From Giardia muris (Eukaryota; Fornicata; Diplomonadida; Hexamitidae), in assembly GCA_006247105.1 (NCBI GenBank), contig CM016928.1, positions 682,001-746,000 of the forward strand: a DNA stretch of 64,000 nt, given 5' to 3'. Shown here one piece after another: positions 36,897 through 46,311 of this stretch; positions within the stretch are counted from its first letter, which is position 1; each line of letters opens with the position of its first letter. The notes under the pieces were generated by a model. It saw only the letters and a list, made by a program, of their open reading frames with translations. It did no database searches and had not been told where the DNA came from. The position numbers and the translations under genes are program-made.

Positions 36897-39800
36897 TCAG
36901 TTGGGTTTCTTCCGGTTTGTGATCTTATTAAGAGTATCGAAGCCGAGAGGCTTGAGGTCATCAATGTCATCTCCTTCGACGAGAGCCCCATGCTCATGGA
37001 AGTGTAGGATGAAGTCACGCCACGTAGAATCTTGCGAGAGGTGAAGTGCATTCCCGACGACTATCATCGAGTAGCGGGCACGAGTGATCGCCACATTCAG
37101 GCGGCGCGTGTCGCTAAGAAACCCGATACTCCCATCGTTGGCGGAGCGGACCGTGCTCAGAATCACGATATCTTTCTCGCGACCCTGGAACGCGTCGACG
37201 CTGTCGACCTCGACGTTTGAATAATCTCTCCCAGGACTCATGAGCTCGTCACGAGTTGCGCTGCGCTGATAGTCGTAAGGGGTAATCACGCCGATGCTAT
37301 AGCAATCGGTCTCGTCGTCAGGGCTAGCACTCGGGCACCGAAAACATTGATTCAAGCGCTGGACTAGCTGGAAGACGATATTCAGCTCGGCCGAATTCTT
37401 GTAGGACGAGCTCCCACCGAACTCCTGGGTGCCGACAACATGCCAGAAGAACGTTGGCCTCTCACCATTGGGCCAAGGAAACGGCTTGATACCAACACCG
37501 GGGCGGCGTACTAACGTCCTATCACTGACCTGCACACCCGAACTTATCTGTCCATCATAGAACATCTGCGAGGAAAAGCTGCAAAGGGCTGGGTGCATAC
37601 GGTATTGGACGGTAAGAGTGTGCGCTGACATCCCTAGGGCCATGAGGCGCTCATAGAGAGACCTGTTGTACTTAACCCGCCTAGCCTCGAGGGTATAAAG
37701 AGTCGGCCCAAGCTGCTTATGGTCACCGATGAGAACGACGTGTTGGCATCCGTGGCCTATGGCGCATAATGACTCGGGCTCAAGAGACTGAGTGCACTCG
37801 TCAATAATCACCGCGTCAAATTGCTTATTGATCAAACGAAGGTCGTAGGAGGTGATGCAAGTCGTAATGACGACGTCGGCCTCGTCGATGAGGTGCCTCT
37901 CTATCTTGTCCAAAAGCTTCTCAGCACCGGAAATATCACTCCCCTCATGGTCGACGACAAACTTTGCAGAGCGATCAACACGCCCCAGGGCCGTACTGAC
38001 TAGTGAGGAAGTCACTTTAGGAACGAACTCCCGCAAATCCGGAACTAATGGAGAGCAGGGCGTGTCAGCAGAGTTAAACCTGTTTAGGCCCGCGATCACA
38101 AGCTGGTTCAGAGCCAACTTATCAACTTCCGGGCAAGTTGTCCCTTGAAAAGTGAAGATGTGCTCCCGAGCTCTACTAAGGACACGGAGGAGCTTCAAGT
38201 TTCCGCAATACTTCAGAAGGGCGAGCGATATGCTGTCACACGCAGGGTTTGAAGGGCAGCAAATGAGGATCTTCCCACGCCGCCCAAGTTTCTCGTCGGA
38301 GTATGCACGGTTAAGAGCCCATGCAAGCGATGCGGCAACGAACGACTTCCCACAGCCTGGCGGGCCTTGGATCAAGGAGATGGGCGCCGAGAGGGCATGG
38401 TCTATGGATCGTTGCTGGGATTCGTTAAGAGCCTTTCCCGAGCACTCGAAGAGATGGGCATTCAGCTTGTTGATGAGGGCCGTGACGCTCTTCTTCTCGC
38501 GAAGGCTCCGTATCATAATCCGACGCGCGCTTGAGATGACCGTCGAAATCCCGATCTCCGGGGAAAGTAGCCTACCCTGGTCCTGATCCTGGTTCTGTGC
38601 CCTATCGAAGAAGGTCGCGCGATAATATTCAGTAGGAACTGAATCGGGGATGGTCTCGTCGTCACCATGGGGTACAGGCATCACCGAAAACGGGTCTCGC
38701 TCGCCACCAAGAACCAGTGTTTCCATAGACTTCATCTTACGGAGGTCCGGAGGCGACGCCTGTTTCGACTCCTGGGAAAGGTCTCTGAGGTTATATAGGC
38801 GCATGATGGAGACGGGATCGAGCTTCAAGTCATGTTGCATGTAGTACTGATTGTTGAAGGCAATCGGGACACCTAGGCAAAGACCCTCATATATTGTGCT
38901 TTCAGAATCCAGGTTGAAGTGGCCATCCTCCGTGACCAGCTCCTTTCGGGTCATCGCCACATAGGCGGACGCTAGATCCAGATCGCCGAGAAGCAAATAT
39001 CGGATCAGAGGGGCGAAGGAGGCACATTGGTTCTTCTCAACCTTCTCGGTCTTATCGAGCCCCGGCTTGTGTATAAGGGTGAAGCTGCACTGGAGGAACC
39101 TGAGCCACGTGTCCGAGAAGAAGTAACTCTTGAGGAGAGGCGTGTAGGCAGCGAGGTGATAAATGGCTGCGCAAGCCCGTTGGAAAGAGGCATCATTGTC
39201 GATGCGCGCCAACTCGTAGATGACGGGTACGTTCGGCTGGAAGTACTTGTGCTTGAGAGGCTGATCCAGCCGTGCGTTCTCGGTGAACTTATAACTAACG
39301 GTTTCGGCGTTCAAAAGGATATCGCGATCACATGGCTCGTTGAGAGAGCGAGTAAGGAAGAACTTCGGGATGGTGCTCTTGCAGCAATTAAGATCGAGAA
39401 TGAAGTGCGCAACGTCCCCACGCATCTTGCTGCAAATGACCGGGATCCCAATGGTCCGCGTATACCGATCAACGGCGAAGTCCGAGTCCTGAAGCTCCTC
39501 TATGACCTCAGATGGCAAGTCCGTAGCGCTAAGAACAAAACGATCGCTAGGATAAACTTTCATCTTGTGGTCCCTACTAACAGGGATCTGCACAAGGATC
39601 TCCCAGTTATCCTCGGAAGTGAGCTGTCCCCCACGAGTCTTGTCGTAAGTCATCTTCTTCTCGGCAACGCTGGTGCGGTATTGAACGGTCTGGACGACGA
39701 GAAACTCCTTCTCCGCCTGTTCCGCCTGTGCGAAGCGCTCGTGCGCCATGATAGGAAGGAAGTAGTGGAAGTAATGCAGACGCTGCCTGGCCGCATATTT

Positions 39801-40712
39801 GAAGATCAGCTTCGCCGAAGGGCTCTTGGGGAGGACACTTAGTGCTCCTCCTGTCCCCTTGCGCTCGATCTCGAAGTCTATGTTGTATTTCAGGCGATTG
39901 AGGGTCAGCCATAGGACGATACCCGGAGTATTGCGATTGGTTAGGACTCGGCTCGTCAAGGGCGTGAGATGGGTGTCGATCTTCAGCATAGCCCCCAGGA
40001 AGAGCTGCAGACGCGCCTTCTCAGCCTGGTCATCCTGCTTACGTCTCTCCCTCTCAAGGGCTCGTGTTCGATTGGCCTTCGCTCGCACATTCTCCAGATA
40101 CTCGTCGAGGGACTGCTCATACTGGTCCACCGCGGTGAGGGGGACGGTATCAGACTCCACAGGTTGTAGGTCCGCCAGGCCCTGCTGCGTAAAGAAGGGA
40201 CCGTTGTAAGCACTCATGTCGAAGGCGGGAAGGTCGGAAGGGAGGTAGTAGAGAGCGGAGTATGCACCCGAGAGCTGGTCCAGTTGAGTGCCTTCGGATG
40301 AGATAATTGGAGGTTGTGGAGCAAGATCGTCATCCAAGCCTGGGAAAAGGAAGGGGCTGATACAAGTGTCAGCCAGCTTGCGCCACTGGTCGACCGCGCA
40401 CTGTTCAGAATATCTAGTGCTGCAGGCAGCGCAACAGATGAAACCCTGGCACTCATTCTCAAGTAGTGGGAGGTAGCCGAGCATCCAGATCGTCCGCTCT
40501 CCGCACGAGGTGCACACAAAGTCATCCTCCTGGAGGTGGCAGGTGGTTATCGGGGCGATCTCCGTGTGCCCCGTCGCCTGGAGATGCCCGATGATGTGAC
40601 TCGGGGTGGCTTCGGGCCTATTGCAGTGGACCGCCCCACAGTTCCGGCAGCGGATAAGCGTCGTCGCTAGGTCGTCGGCACCGCAGGTTTCACATCGCGG
40701 GCGCAAGCTCAT
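36897..40712 (-). CDS. UPF1: UPF1-type RNA helicase
   Basis: 1271 residues. Residues 1-125 form the UPF1 Cys/His-rich zinc domain ('CETCGADD', 'CRNCGAVHCN', 'HIIGHLQATGH', 'CTSCGERTIWMLGYLPL', 'CCAAC'). An SF1 helicase core follows from about residue 760: Walker A 'IQGPPGCGKSFVAASLAW' (about 780), Walker B 'DAVIIDECTQSLEPE' (about 970), 'GDHKQLGP', 'QYRMHPALCSFSSQMFYDGQ', 'SVDAFQGREKDIVILSTV', and 'RRLNVAITRARYSMIVVGN' (about 1215). UPF1 drives nonsense-mediated mRNA decay. In the Walker B box DECT replaces the usual DEAT/DECA, still DExx. An extra 150-200 residues lie between zinc and helicase domains. The start follows TTAGAAAA. Confidence 0.95.
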   Translation of the reverse strand: MSLRPRCETCGADDLATTLIRCRNCGAVHCNRPEATPSHIIGHLQATGHTEIAPITTCHLQEDDFVCTSCGERTIWMLGYLPLLENECQGFICCAACSTRYSEQCAVDQWRKLADTCISPFLFPGLDDDLAPQPPIISSEGTQLDQLSGAYSALYYLPSDLPAFDMSAYNGPFFTQQGLADLQPVESDTVPLTAVDQYEQSLDEYLENVRAKANRTRALERERRKQDDQAEKARLQLFLGAMLKIDTHLTPLTSRVLTNRNTPGIVLWLTLNRLKYNIDFEIERKGTGGALSVLPKSPSAKLIFKYAARQRLHYFHYFLPIMAHERFAQAEQAEKEFLVVQTVQYRTSVAEKKMTYDKTRGGQLTSEDNWEILVQIPVSRDHKMKVYPSDRFVLSATDLPSEVIEELQDSDFAVDRYTRTIGIPVICSKMRGDVAHFILDLNCCKSTIPKFFLTRSLNEPCDRDILLNAETVSYKFTENARLDQPLKHKYFQPNVPVIYELARIDNDASFQRACAAIYHLAAYTPLLKSYFFSDTWLRFLQCSFTLIHKPGLDKTEKVEKNQCASFAPLIRYLLLGDLDLASAYVAMTRKELVTEDGHFNLDSESTIYEGLCLGVPIAFNNQYYMQHDLKLDPVSIMRLYNLRDLSQESKQASPPDLRKMKSMETLVLGGERDPFSVMPVPHGDDETIPDSVPTEYYRATFFDRAQNQDQDQGRLLSPEIGISTVISSARRIMIRSLREKKSVTALINKLNAHLFECSGKALNESQQRSIDHALSAPISLIQGPPGCGKSFVAASLAWALNRAYSDEKLGRRGKILICCPSNPACDSISLALLKYCGNLKLLRVLSRAREHIFTFQGTTCPEVDKLALNQLVIAGLNRFNSADTPCSPLVPDLREFVPKVTSSLVSTALGRVDRSAKFVVDHEGSDISGAEKLLDKIERHLIDEADVVITTCITSYDLRLINKQFDAVIIDECTQSLEPESLCAIGHGCQHVVLIGDHKQLGPTLYTLEARRVKYNRSLYERLMALGMSAHTLTVQYRMHPALCSFSSQMFYDGQISSGVQVSDRTLVRRPGVGIKPFPWPNGERPTFFWHVVGTQEFGGSSSYKNSAELNIVFQLVQRLNQCFRCPSASPDDETDCYSIGVITPYDYQRSATRDELMSPGRDYSNVEVDSVDAFQGREKDIVILSTVRSANDGSIGFLSDTRRLNVAITRARYSMIVVGNALHLSQDSTWRDFILHFHEHGALVEGDDIDDLKPLGFDTLNKITNRKKPN

Positions 40713-40950
40713 TTTTCTAATTCTAATTGATGAGGAGCATCCATTTTGTCGGGAGATCGAGGCTGGGTGGCGACGTGTGCGTCAGGAGCCAAGGCCAGGG
40801 CACATGGAGGAAAGGGGCAGTCCTTGGCCTCGCTGAGAACCCTATCCTTTGGCGACTAGCCTCTTGAATAGCTCATTGGACCACTGATATCACGCCTTCA
40901 CAAGAGGGACATCTCAAATCATCCTCCTTGTTAGGACTATAAATAAAGGT

Positions 40951-43032
40951 ATGTCAAACACGTCTCTGATCCTCGCTGCGGCTCGAGGGGACTCCCAGGA
41001 GGTTACACGGCACATCTCACAGCGCGGCTTACGGGACAAGGACGGGAGGACGGCCCTGATGCACGCCGCGGAGGCCGGAAGGGCCGAGTGCGTCCGTCTT
41101 CTCATGAGCTCGGAGGCCGGGATGACCACACCGGAGGGGGTGGCGGCGCGCATGCTTGCGGCCGTCCGAGGCCATCGGGAGGTCGTCAGATTGCTCTCTC
41201 CTTATGAGATCCAAATGCGCGACTCCGTTGGTAGATCAGCCTGTGATTACGCCTTAGAAGGCAGGCACCTCGACCTTGCGATTGAGCTCCGAGACGAGTA
41301 TGACTGGGAGGCGACCGGAAGGACCACTATCCTCATGCTCGCCGCCGCGACCGGAAACGCAGGCCTTGTTGACTTCTATATATGCGAGGCCGAGAAGAAG
41401 GACTCCCAAGGGATGACAGCCTTGATGCACGCCGCTCGCGGAGGGTTTGGCCGTTGTGTCAGGCTGCTTCGCGACAAGGAAGTTTTGGCTCAGGATAAGC
41501 AAGGTCGTAGCGCGCTCATGTATGCCATCCTCAACGACCACGAGGACGCCGCAAAGCTACTTCTCCAGGAGCTTGACTTGCGCGACAACCAAGGGAAGAC
41601 CGCCTTCGTCTTGGGCGCGGAGGCGGACCACGATAATCTCGTCGAGCGATTGCTCCTTTATATGGCTCATGATAATGAGACCCCAATGACGACCTCGGCA
41701 CGTATTGGGTACGACCGCTACGTGCGCGCAAGCCTCGGTCATGAGCTACATCTGTCTAATCTCTCCAGCTACACGACCTTGATGCTCGCTGCCATGAATG
41801 GGCGAGACGACTTAATCCCGTTCTACATATCCCAGGCGGCTCGGAGAACTAAGGATGGGATGACCGCCCTCATGCTTGCCGCCCAGCAAGGCCATATCAG
41901 TTCTGTGAAGTTTGCGATGCGTGAGGGAGCATCGGACGCCAGCCACACCACATCCGACCTGATAGGTGTCGCAAACAAGCGATATGCAAACCTGATTCAC
42001 TTGCTTGCTCCATCCGAGGCCAAACTTCGAGATGGGAAGGGCAGGTCAGCATCTATGCACGCGGCTATTGCTGGGAATCGAGGTTTCCTCGACGCCATTG
42101 GCTCTACGGAATTGCACCTACGGGATGATAGAGGAGCCACCGCGCTCATGTATGCCGCCTATTACAATGAGCAGAGCTGCGCTGAGGCTTTGGAAGCAGA
42201 GGCATCAGCCAGTACAAAGGATGCTTGGAACGGTTATCCGGCTGGGGTAACCGCACTTATGATAGCCTCCAATCGCAAGTACATGGAAATCGTGCAGCTC
42301 CTTGAGACAAAGGAAATGAACCTCAAAGACTCTCAGGGACACGATGCACTGTGGTATGCAACCACTAATGTGGATGTTTTGCCAACTCAGTCTCAACCAG
42401 CTACGCTTCAAAACGCTCCGCGTGCTCCTAGTAGATCGCCCGTAACGCAAATCGCAAACCTGTCGCTCGAAAGATTCGTTAGTCCAGCAGATTCGGAGTT
42501 AGACACCGAATGCTCCTTCCTCGTCTTCAACCCCCATAAAGAAGACATGTGCGCTGATACCGTCCGCTCTCGACTAGAAGAACCCCTCGCGGACGCTGAA
42601 GCACTCAGTAAGCTCTTCGCAGCAATTGACCGCGGAGATATCGATGAACTGAAGAAGTATGCGAATCTAGCCTCTCGGAAGAATGATGAGGGTATCACAG
42701 CCCTCATGTATGCTGTCTATGGCCAAAAAACGAGCATGGTAGATGCCCTCCTAGCCGGTGCCGGTGTTTCCACAGACCGGGCATGGCACGAGTTCCCGTC
42801 CAAGACTACCGCACTGATGATTGCGGCCACCCGCGGTTCCGAAGACATCGTCCAAATCCTCGTGCCACATGAGGCTGGACGTGTCAATGCGAACGGGCAC
42901 GCAGCCGTGTATCTGGCTGTCGCAGAAGGACACGAGCGCTGCTCACGCCTCCTCTACTCAGAAGCAAGTGTGACTGATTCCAACGGAGCCACACAGCTTC
43001 AGCTGATGCGCCGCCTCGTAGGTCTGTCCTGA
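40951..43032 (+). CDS. Ankyrin repeat protein (protein 21.1 type)
   Basis: 693 residues of ankyrin units ('GRTALMHAAEAGRAECVRLL' type) in two blocks, residues about 1-475 and about 560-690. A Ser/Pro-rich linker lies at 485-545. Each block contains the 'TALMIA' plus '(E)IVQLL' cap seen in the other family members, but the LPYEQG cap is diverged. No coiled coil, RING or kinase. The initiator is TATAAATAAAGGT just before the ATG. An AGTAAAC signal follows 5 bp after the stop. Likely a scaffold. Confidence 0.88.
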   Translation: MSNTSLILAAARGDSQEVTRHISQRGLRDKDGRTALMHAAEAGRAECVRLLMSSEAGMTTPEGVAARMLAAVRGHREVVRLLSPYEIQMRDSVGRSACDYALEGRHLDLAIELRDEYDWEATGRTTILMLAAATGNAGLVDFYICEAEKKDSQGMTALMHAARGGFGRCVRLLRDKEVLAQDKQGRSALMYAILNDHEDAAKLLLQELDLRDNQGKTAFVLGAEADHDNLVERLLLYMAHDNETPMTTSARIGYDRYVRASLGHELHLSNLSSYTTLMLAAMNGRDDLIPFYISQAARRTKDGMTALMLAAQQGHISSVKFAMREGASDASHTTSDLIGVANKRYANLIHLLAPSEAKLRDGKGRSASMHAAIAGNRGFLDAIGSTELHLRDDRGATALMYAAYYNEQSCAEALEAEASASTKDAWNGYPAGVTALMIASNRKYMEIVQLLETKEMNLKDSQGHDALWYATTNVDVLPTQSQPATLQNAPRAPSRSPVTQIANLSLERFVSPADSELDTECSFLVFNPHKEDMCADTVRSRLEEPLADAEALSKLFAAIDRGDIDELKKYANLASRKNDEGITALMYAVYGQKTSMVDALLAGAGVSTDRAWHEFPSKTTALMIAATRGSEDIVQILVPHEAGRVNANGHAAVYLAVAEGHERCSRLLYSEASVTDSNGATQLQLMRRLVGLS

Positions 43033-43037
43033 TGGTG

Positions 43038-43044
43038 AGTAAAC
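43038..43044 (+). terminator. AGTAAAC polyadenylation signal
   Basis: A perfect AGTRAAY match 5 bp after the TGA of the ankyrin gene. Confidence 0.65.
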
Positions 43045-43096
43045 TAGGAGGCTCTACGGTCAGAAACGAGGATCCGAGGGGAGGTGACTCTCCGTG

Positions 43097-43318
43097 ATGG
43101 CAACGAAACCCAAGTCAGAGGTAGATAGGGCTAGTAGACTCCAATACTTCCGGAACAAGGAGAGGTCAGCTCCTTTCCAGTATTCCTGTCCTGGATATCT
43201 TCCTATCCTCATCAAGGATCCCTTCAGAAGAGCGCACCAGTCAGGAAAGCCCCTGCCCAGGAACAAGTACAGTGTGAGCCCGAGGAATAACAAGGGTCTA
43301 CTGCCCTGTCAAAAGTAG
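43097..43318 (+). other. Short ORF resembling the N-terminal half of Atg8/GABARAP
   Basis: 73 residues. The middle, 'CPGYLPILIKDP' followed after a dozen residues by 'LPRNKYSVSP', matches the Atg8 pattern KYPxRxPVIxE...LxKxKYLVPxD, including the loop-strand order. The C-terminal half of Atg8 (the second helix, the ubiquitin-like beta sheet end and the exposed Gly) is missing: the frame stops after 'GLLPCQK'. No frame change or intron that restores it was found. Either a truncated copy or a chance likeness. Confidence 0.3.
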
Positions 43319-43345
43319 ATAGACTGCGCCCCCCTCGACGTGTAG

Positions 43346-44047
43346 CTCCACGAGAAGACTGTAACGCCTAGATACTTGCGTACATCTCCAGGGGTCATCA
43401 CGAACAGCGACGTAGAAATCGTCATCGATCGCGAGGCCTTCAACTCGTTGTACTTCGTTCTTCATTTCAATTACAATTCCTTCAGCTTGGAAATAGATAT
43501 AACCTCGGATCTGTTGAATGAGCTCCCAGAGAACCCTGACAAAACCTCCTTTGAAGATGCCAAGCTAACCTTGACTTCTACGAAGCCCCCAGTCATGAGC
43601 GCCTTTCATGCAGCTGCTGGGAGAACCACGTTTGAATATAAGTATAATATAGTCCTGCAGAACTCTACGGAGCTTTCGGGACAGCTCAGTTTCGATCTTC
43701 GAGTCGGTATTGATACGGATGCGGAGAAGCTCGAGCCCACTGTAACCACTCTAGCTATCTATCCTGTTGCGAATATGCTCACAGACTTGTCAGCACATGA
43801 TTCTTCGGGAAGTTCCGTCGACCAGGAATTCTTACGTTCTCTCCTCAGTCTTGTGATCAAGAGTGAGTTCAGTGCTAACAATACAACTACCTTCAACACG
43901 CTCATGCGTAACACAGCCGTCAACATTATGAATGGTAATTTTATCAACCCCGATAGTTTCCAAGCCGTGTTCCTTCCAAACGAGGATAAGGTCCTCATAC
44001 TTGGGGAAGTCTTTCAGAACCCTGTCATCAACAATGATCCTGTCTAA
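43346..44047 (+). pseudogene. C-terminal fragment of a BPI/LBP-like lipid-binding protein
   Basis: The frame is open from 43346 to TAA at 44047 (about 233 residues) but begins without an ATG; the first Met is about 90 residues in. The chain is beta-rich, with Asn/Ser/Thr and hydrophobic alternation, and ends with 'FNTLMRNTAVNIMNGNFINP' then 'NEDKVLILGEVFQN'. This resembles the closing helix and strand of BPI/LBP/PLTP-type lipid-binding domains, a family known in Giardia. No signal peptide or N-terminal barrel is present. It looks like a 5'-truncated copy. Family assignment is weak to moderate. Confidence 0.4.
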
Positions 44048-44185
44048 TCCTATGAGGAGATCCTGAAGAATGAGATCATATGCGTCCCATATGCATAGTA
44101 GTTTCCCGCTACTCATGTTTCCAATCAGAGTGAATAATTTTGACGCCGTTATTGCAACGCATTACCGATCACACATCGTCACAGT

Positions 44186-44902
44186 TCAGTGCAGAGGGAG
44201 AAGGGCACGTCGCTTCCGAGACGTTGTAGGAAAGAGGAATCGGAACAGTAGTCCAACCGCAGTCAGGTCTAGGACCTTCTGGAACACGTCGGAGACGTTC
44301 ATCTCGACGCCCAGGGTCCCGACCGTTCCGCAGGGTCCGAACATCGCCGTGGCTCCGCGGCCTTGGAGATGACCGGTGAGACCATGGGAGGACTCAATCT
44401 TGAAGCGTGGGAGTTCAAGAACCACATCGTCGTGTCTGTTCCAGTCGACACTGCCCAAGTTCTCGTCACACAGCGCGGAGAGGAACGCCTCCCTCCCGCT
44501 CTCCTGGGGAAGAACGATCCTCGCCGTGACTCCCGAGTCCTTGTACTGGAGACGGACGAGCTGGGCCGAGCTGGTCTGTACATAATCGAGCTTTCTCTTC
44601 GTAGACATCATCTGAACCTTCTCTTCGCCATTGAAACCGTGGAAGGGAGCATCATGGGTTCTGTCTTTATCGAACTGAACGTCCCACTGCGCCTTGAAGT
44701 ATATCGCAGAGATGAGGAGAGCGTCAATGCTGTCGACGCTATCAAGTACATGAGTGATGAGGCCGTGGGTCTGGTCTGCGCACCACTTATTGACTTGCGT
44801 GGCAGAGCGCAACTCCTCAGGAATGACGTCGAAGTGCTGCTTCAGAGTCGCACGGTAATCAGCAGTGGGATGACAGGAGCGTGCGTAGATGTTCGCCCCC
44901 AT
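44186..44902 (-). pseudogene. Serpin fragment, both ends missing
   Basis: 238 residues from ATG at 44902. The core is clearly serpin. 'NKWCADQTHGLITHVLD' is the helix F-strand region, and 'ALLISAIYFKAQWDVQFD' is the strand with the N-A-IYFKxxW signature. Then come 'DAPFHGFNGEEKVQMMST', 'YKDSGVTARIVLPQ', and 'ELPRFKIESSHGL' before the hinge. Serpins need about 370-400 residues; here the first 130 are missing (upstream the frame reaches a TAA with no ATG). After 'VSDVFQKVLDLT' the reactive-centre loop and the final HPFxFxI strand do not appear in any frame. It cannot be an active inhibitor. Confidence 0.7.
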
Positions 44903-45088
44903 CGCTATCGACGCGTCCTTGAGAGACTGTATGAGCTTCTCGGCCTCGCTAGGGGTTGAGTCAGGAAAAACAAATTAACGTTTGAATTGCATGAGCATTC
45001 ACAAGCCCGGCAATATGCGTATTTCTTCTTCTCCTATTATCCTTTCGGAGCAAGGAATCAATTTCTATTCAGTCCACCAAGTCCACCC

Positions 45089-45095
45089 ATTCACT
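45089..45095 (-). terminator. AGTGAAT polyadenylation signal
   Basis: A perfect AGTRAAY match on the minus strand 15 bp after the TGA of the 390-aa gene. Confidence 0.6.
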
Positions 45096-45109
45096 CCTAT
45101 CCTGTCTGC

Positions 45110-46282
45110 TCAGCGCTTAGGCGCGTATATATCAAGGTGATTAACGACACCCCAGTCCGTCCCATCTGCCTGACCGCCGATACACGTCGGTTTGGAGGAA
45201 CGATGATCACTCTTCCCGGTCTCCCCAAAGACCATGTTGGATGGGATGTTATGACGGTAGCGCGTCTGACGTAATTGCTCGTACCGAGTGAGGGTAGTTG
45301 CACCAGCGCAGCCGCTATCATCACAGGGGCCATCATGGACAGTCCTCTGGACAGACTCTCCATCTTGCTTGGTCTTTATCCCGTGTACCAGGTCGTCGCT
45401 AGGGTGCACGTTCACACCAGCTGGGAGTTCATTCCGGAGAGCTTGGTCCGCCTGGGGTAAGTTATGAACGGCTCTATAAGTGTCCGAGAAGGGTATGTCT
45501 GCCCGAGCCCCGGGGATGGGTTTCATACATGCCTCGGTAGTATCATCAAAGGCCTTGAAGCCCCGCACACCAAAGCGCATGTCCGGGTTGAAGGAGTCCG
45601 TATACCCGCGGTGTACAGTGCAGCCCAGAGCCGTCCTCTTGCTATCCTGCCGCTGGATAGGCCCACGGTTCGTGCAATCCCTATAGTAAGTTTCTGTGAT
45701 CTGGGATGCTTGTTCGCGTCGTTTCTGAAGGCATGCCTCTTGTTCCGGTCCGATGCAGATGGGAGCGGTCTGGACGTAAGAACGAGTACTCATCCCTGTC
45801 GACGGTATGTATCGCTCCTCCTCGTCACCAAGGAAGCGCATGGGGTCTGAAGAGGTCTGAATAGGTGGCGCTGGAACCACGGGCTTCAAGGTCTCCGCGG
45901 CAGACATACCCGGGTCGACTCGCTCGCCAAAGATATGCTCCGAGTCAAAAATCACCGGGTTAAGCTCCTGTGGCCGACGTGGAAGACGAGAACGCTCCAA
46001 TCGGTGATCATGGGACAGATACACATGGTCCTCATGCGCGGTCCTACTGAAGAGTTCTGCCGGAGTGGTGCGCCGGTCCTCTTGGACGACATCATACATT
46101 GGCCAGGGGTCGGGCTTGTTACGTACCCCATAACGTGGATCGCCAGAAGGGAGGTCACAAGGACGATTGAAACGTGCAGAAGCTGCCAGAGAGGGACGCT
46201 CCGGATGGCGTGAGAAGTCGAGGGCGTCGCGGACCTGTTGCGAAGAGCGCAAGCGTTCCGCCATGGTGCTGGATGATGACAT
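45110..46282 (-). CDS. Hypothetical protein, possibly axonemal
   Basis: 390 residues, rich in Arg, Pro, His and Asp, with little hydrophobic core and Tyr/Arg-rich repeats. Two segments with 'MRFGVRGFKAFDD' and 'NIPSNMVFGETGKSD' resemble the FGIxTPxD loops of EFHB/CFAP21-type microtubule inner proteins, but this is a weak likeness. The start follows GGCAAAA. An AGTGAAT signal lies 15 bp after the stop. It is 29 bp downstream of NOB1 on the same strand. Confidence 0.65.
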   Translation of the reverse strand: MSSSSTMAERLRSSQQVRDALDFSRHPERPSLAASARFNRPCDLPSGDPRYGVRNKPDPWPMYDVVQEDRRTTPAELFSRTAHEDHVYLSHDHRLERSRLPRRPQELNPVIFDSEHIFGERVDPGMSAAETLKPVVPAPPIQTSSDPMRFLGDEEERYIPSTGMSTRSYVQTAPICIGPEQEACLQKRREQASQITETYYRDCTNRGPIQRQDSKRTALGCTVHRGYTDSFNPDMRFGVRGFKAFDDTTEACMKPIPGARADIPFSDTYRAVHNLPQADQALRNELPAGVNVHPSDDLVHGIKTKQDGESVQRTVHDGPCDDSGCAGATTLTRYEQLRQTRYRHNIPSNMVFGETGKSDHRSSKPTCIGGQADGTDWGVVNHLDIYAPKR

Positions 46283-46311
46283 TTTTGCCTCGGGATTTTA
46301 GTCATCGCCGT

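Noticed and set aside
40785..40830. Inverted repeat GCCAAGG...CCTTGGC
   Set aside because: The stem is only 7 bp with a loop of about 30 bases; likely chance in GC-rich DNA.
40729..40836. Possible C/D-box snoRNA (TGATGA ... CTGA) in the gap between UPF1 and the ankyrin gene
   Set aside because: Boxes match by chance at this length, no terminal stem or second pair of boxes is seen, and the left box overlaps the promoter of UPF1.
43060..43293. 77-codon minus-strand ORF with hydrophobic start
   Set aside because: It overlaps the Atg8-like ORF on the other strand, begins in a Leu/Phe-rich stretch without an A-rich initiator, and has no canonical poly(A) signal.
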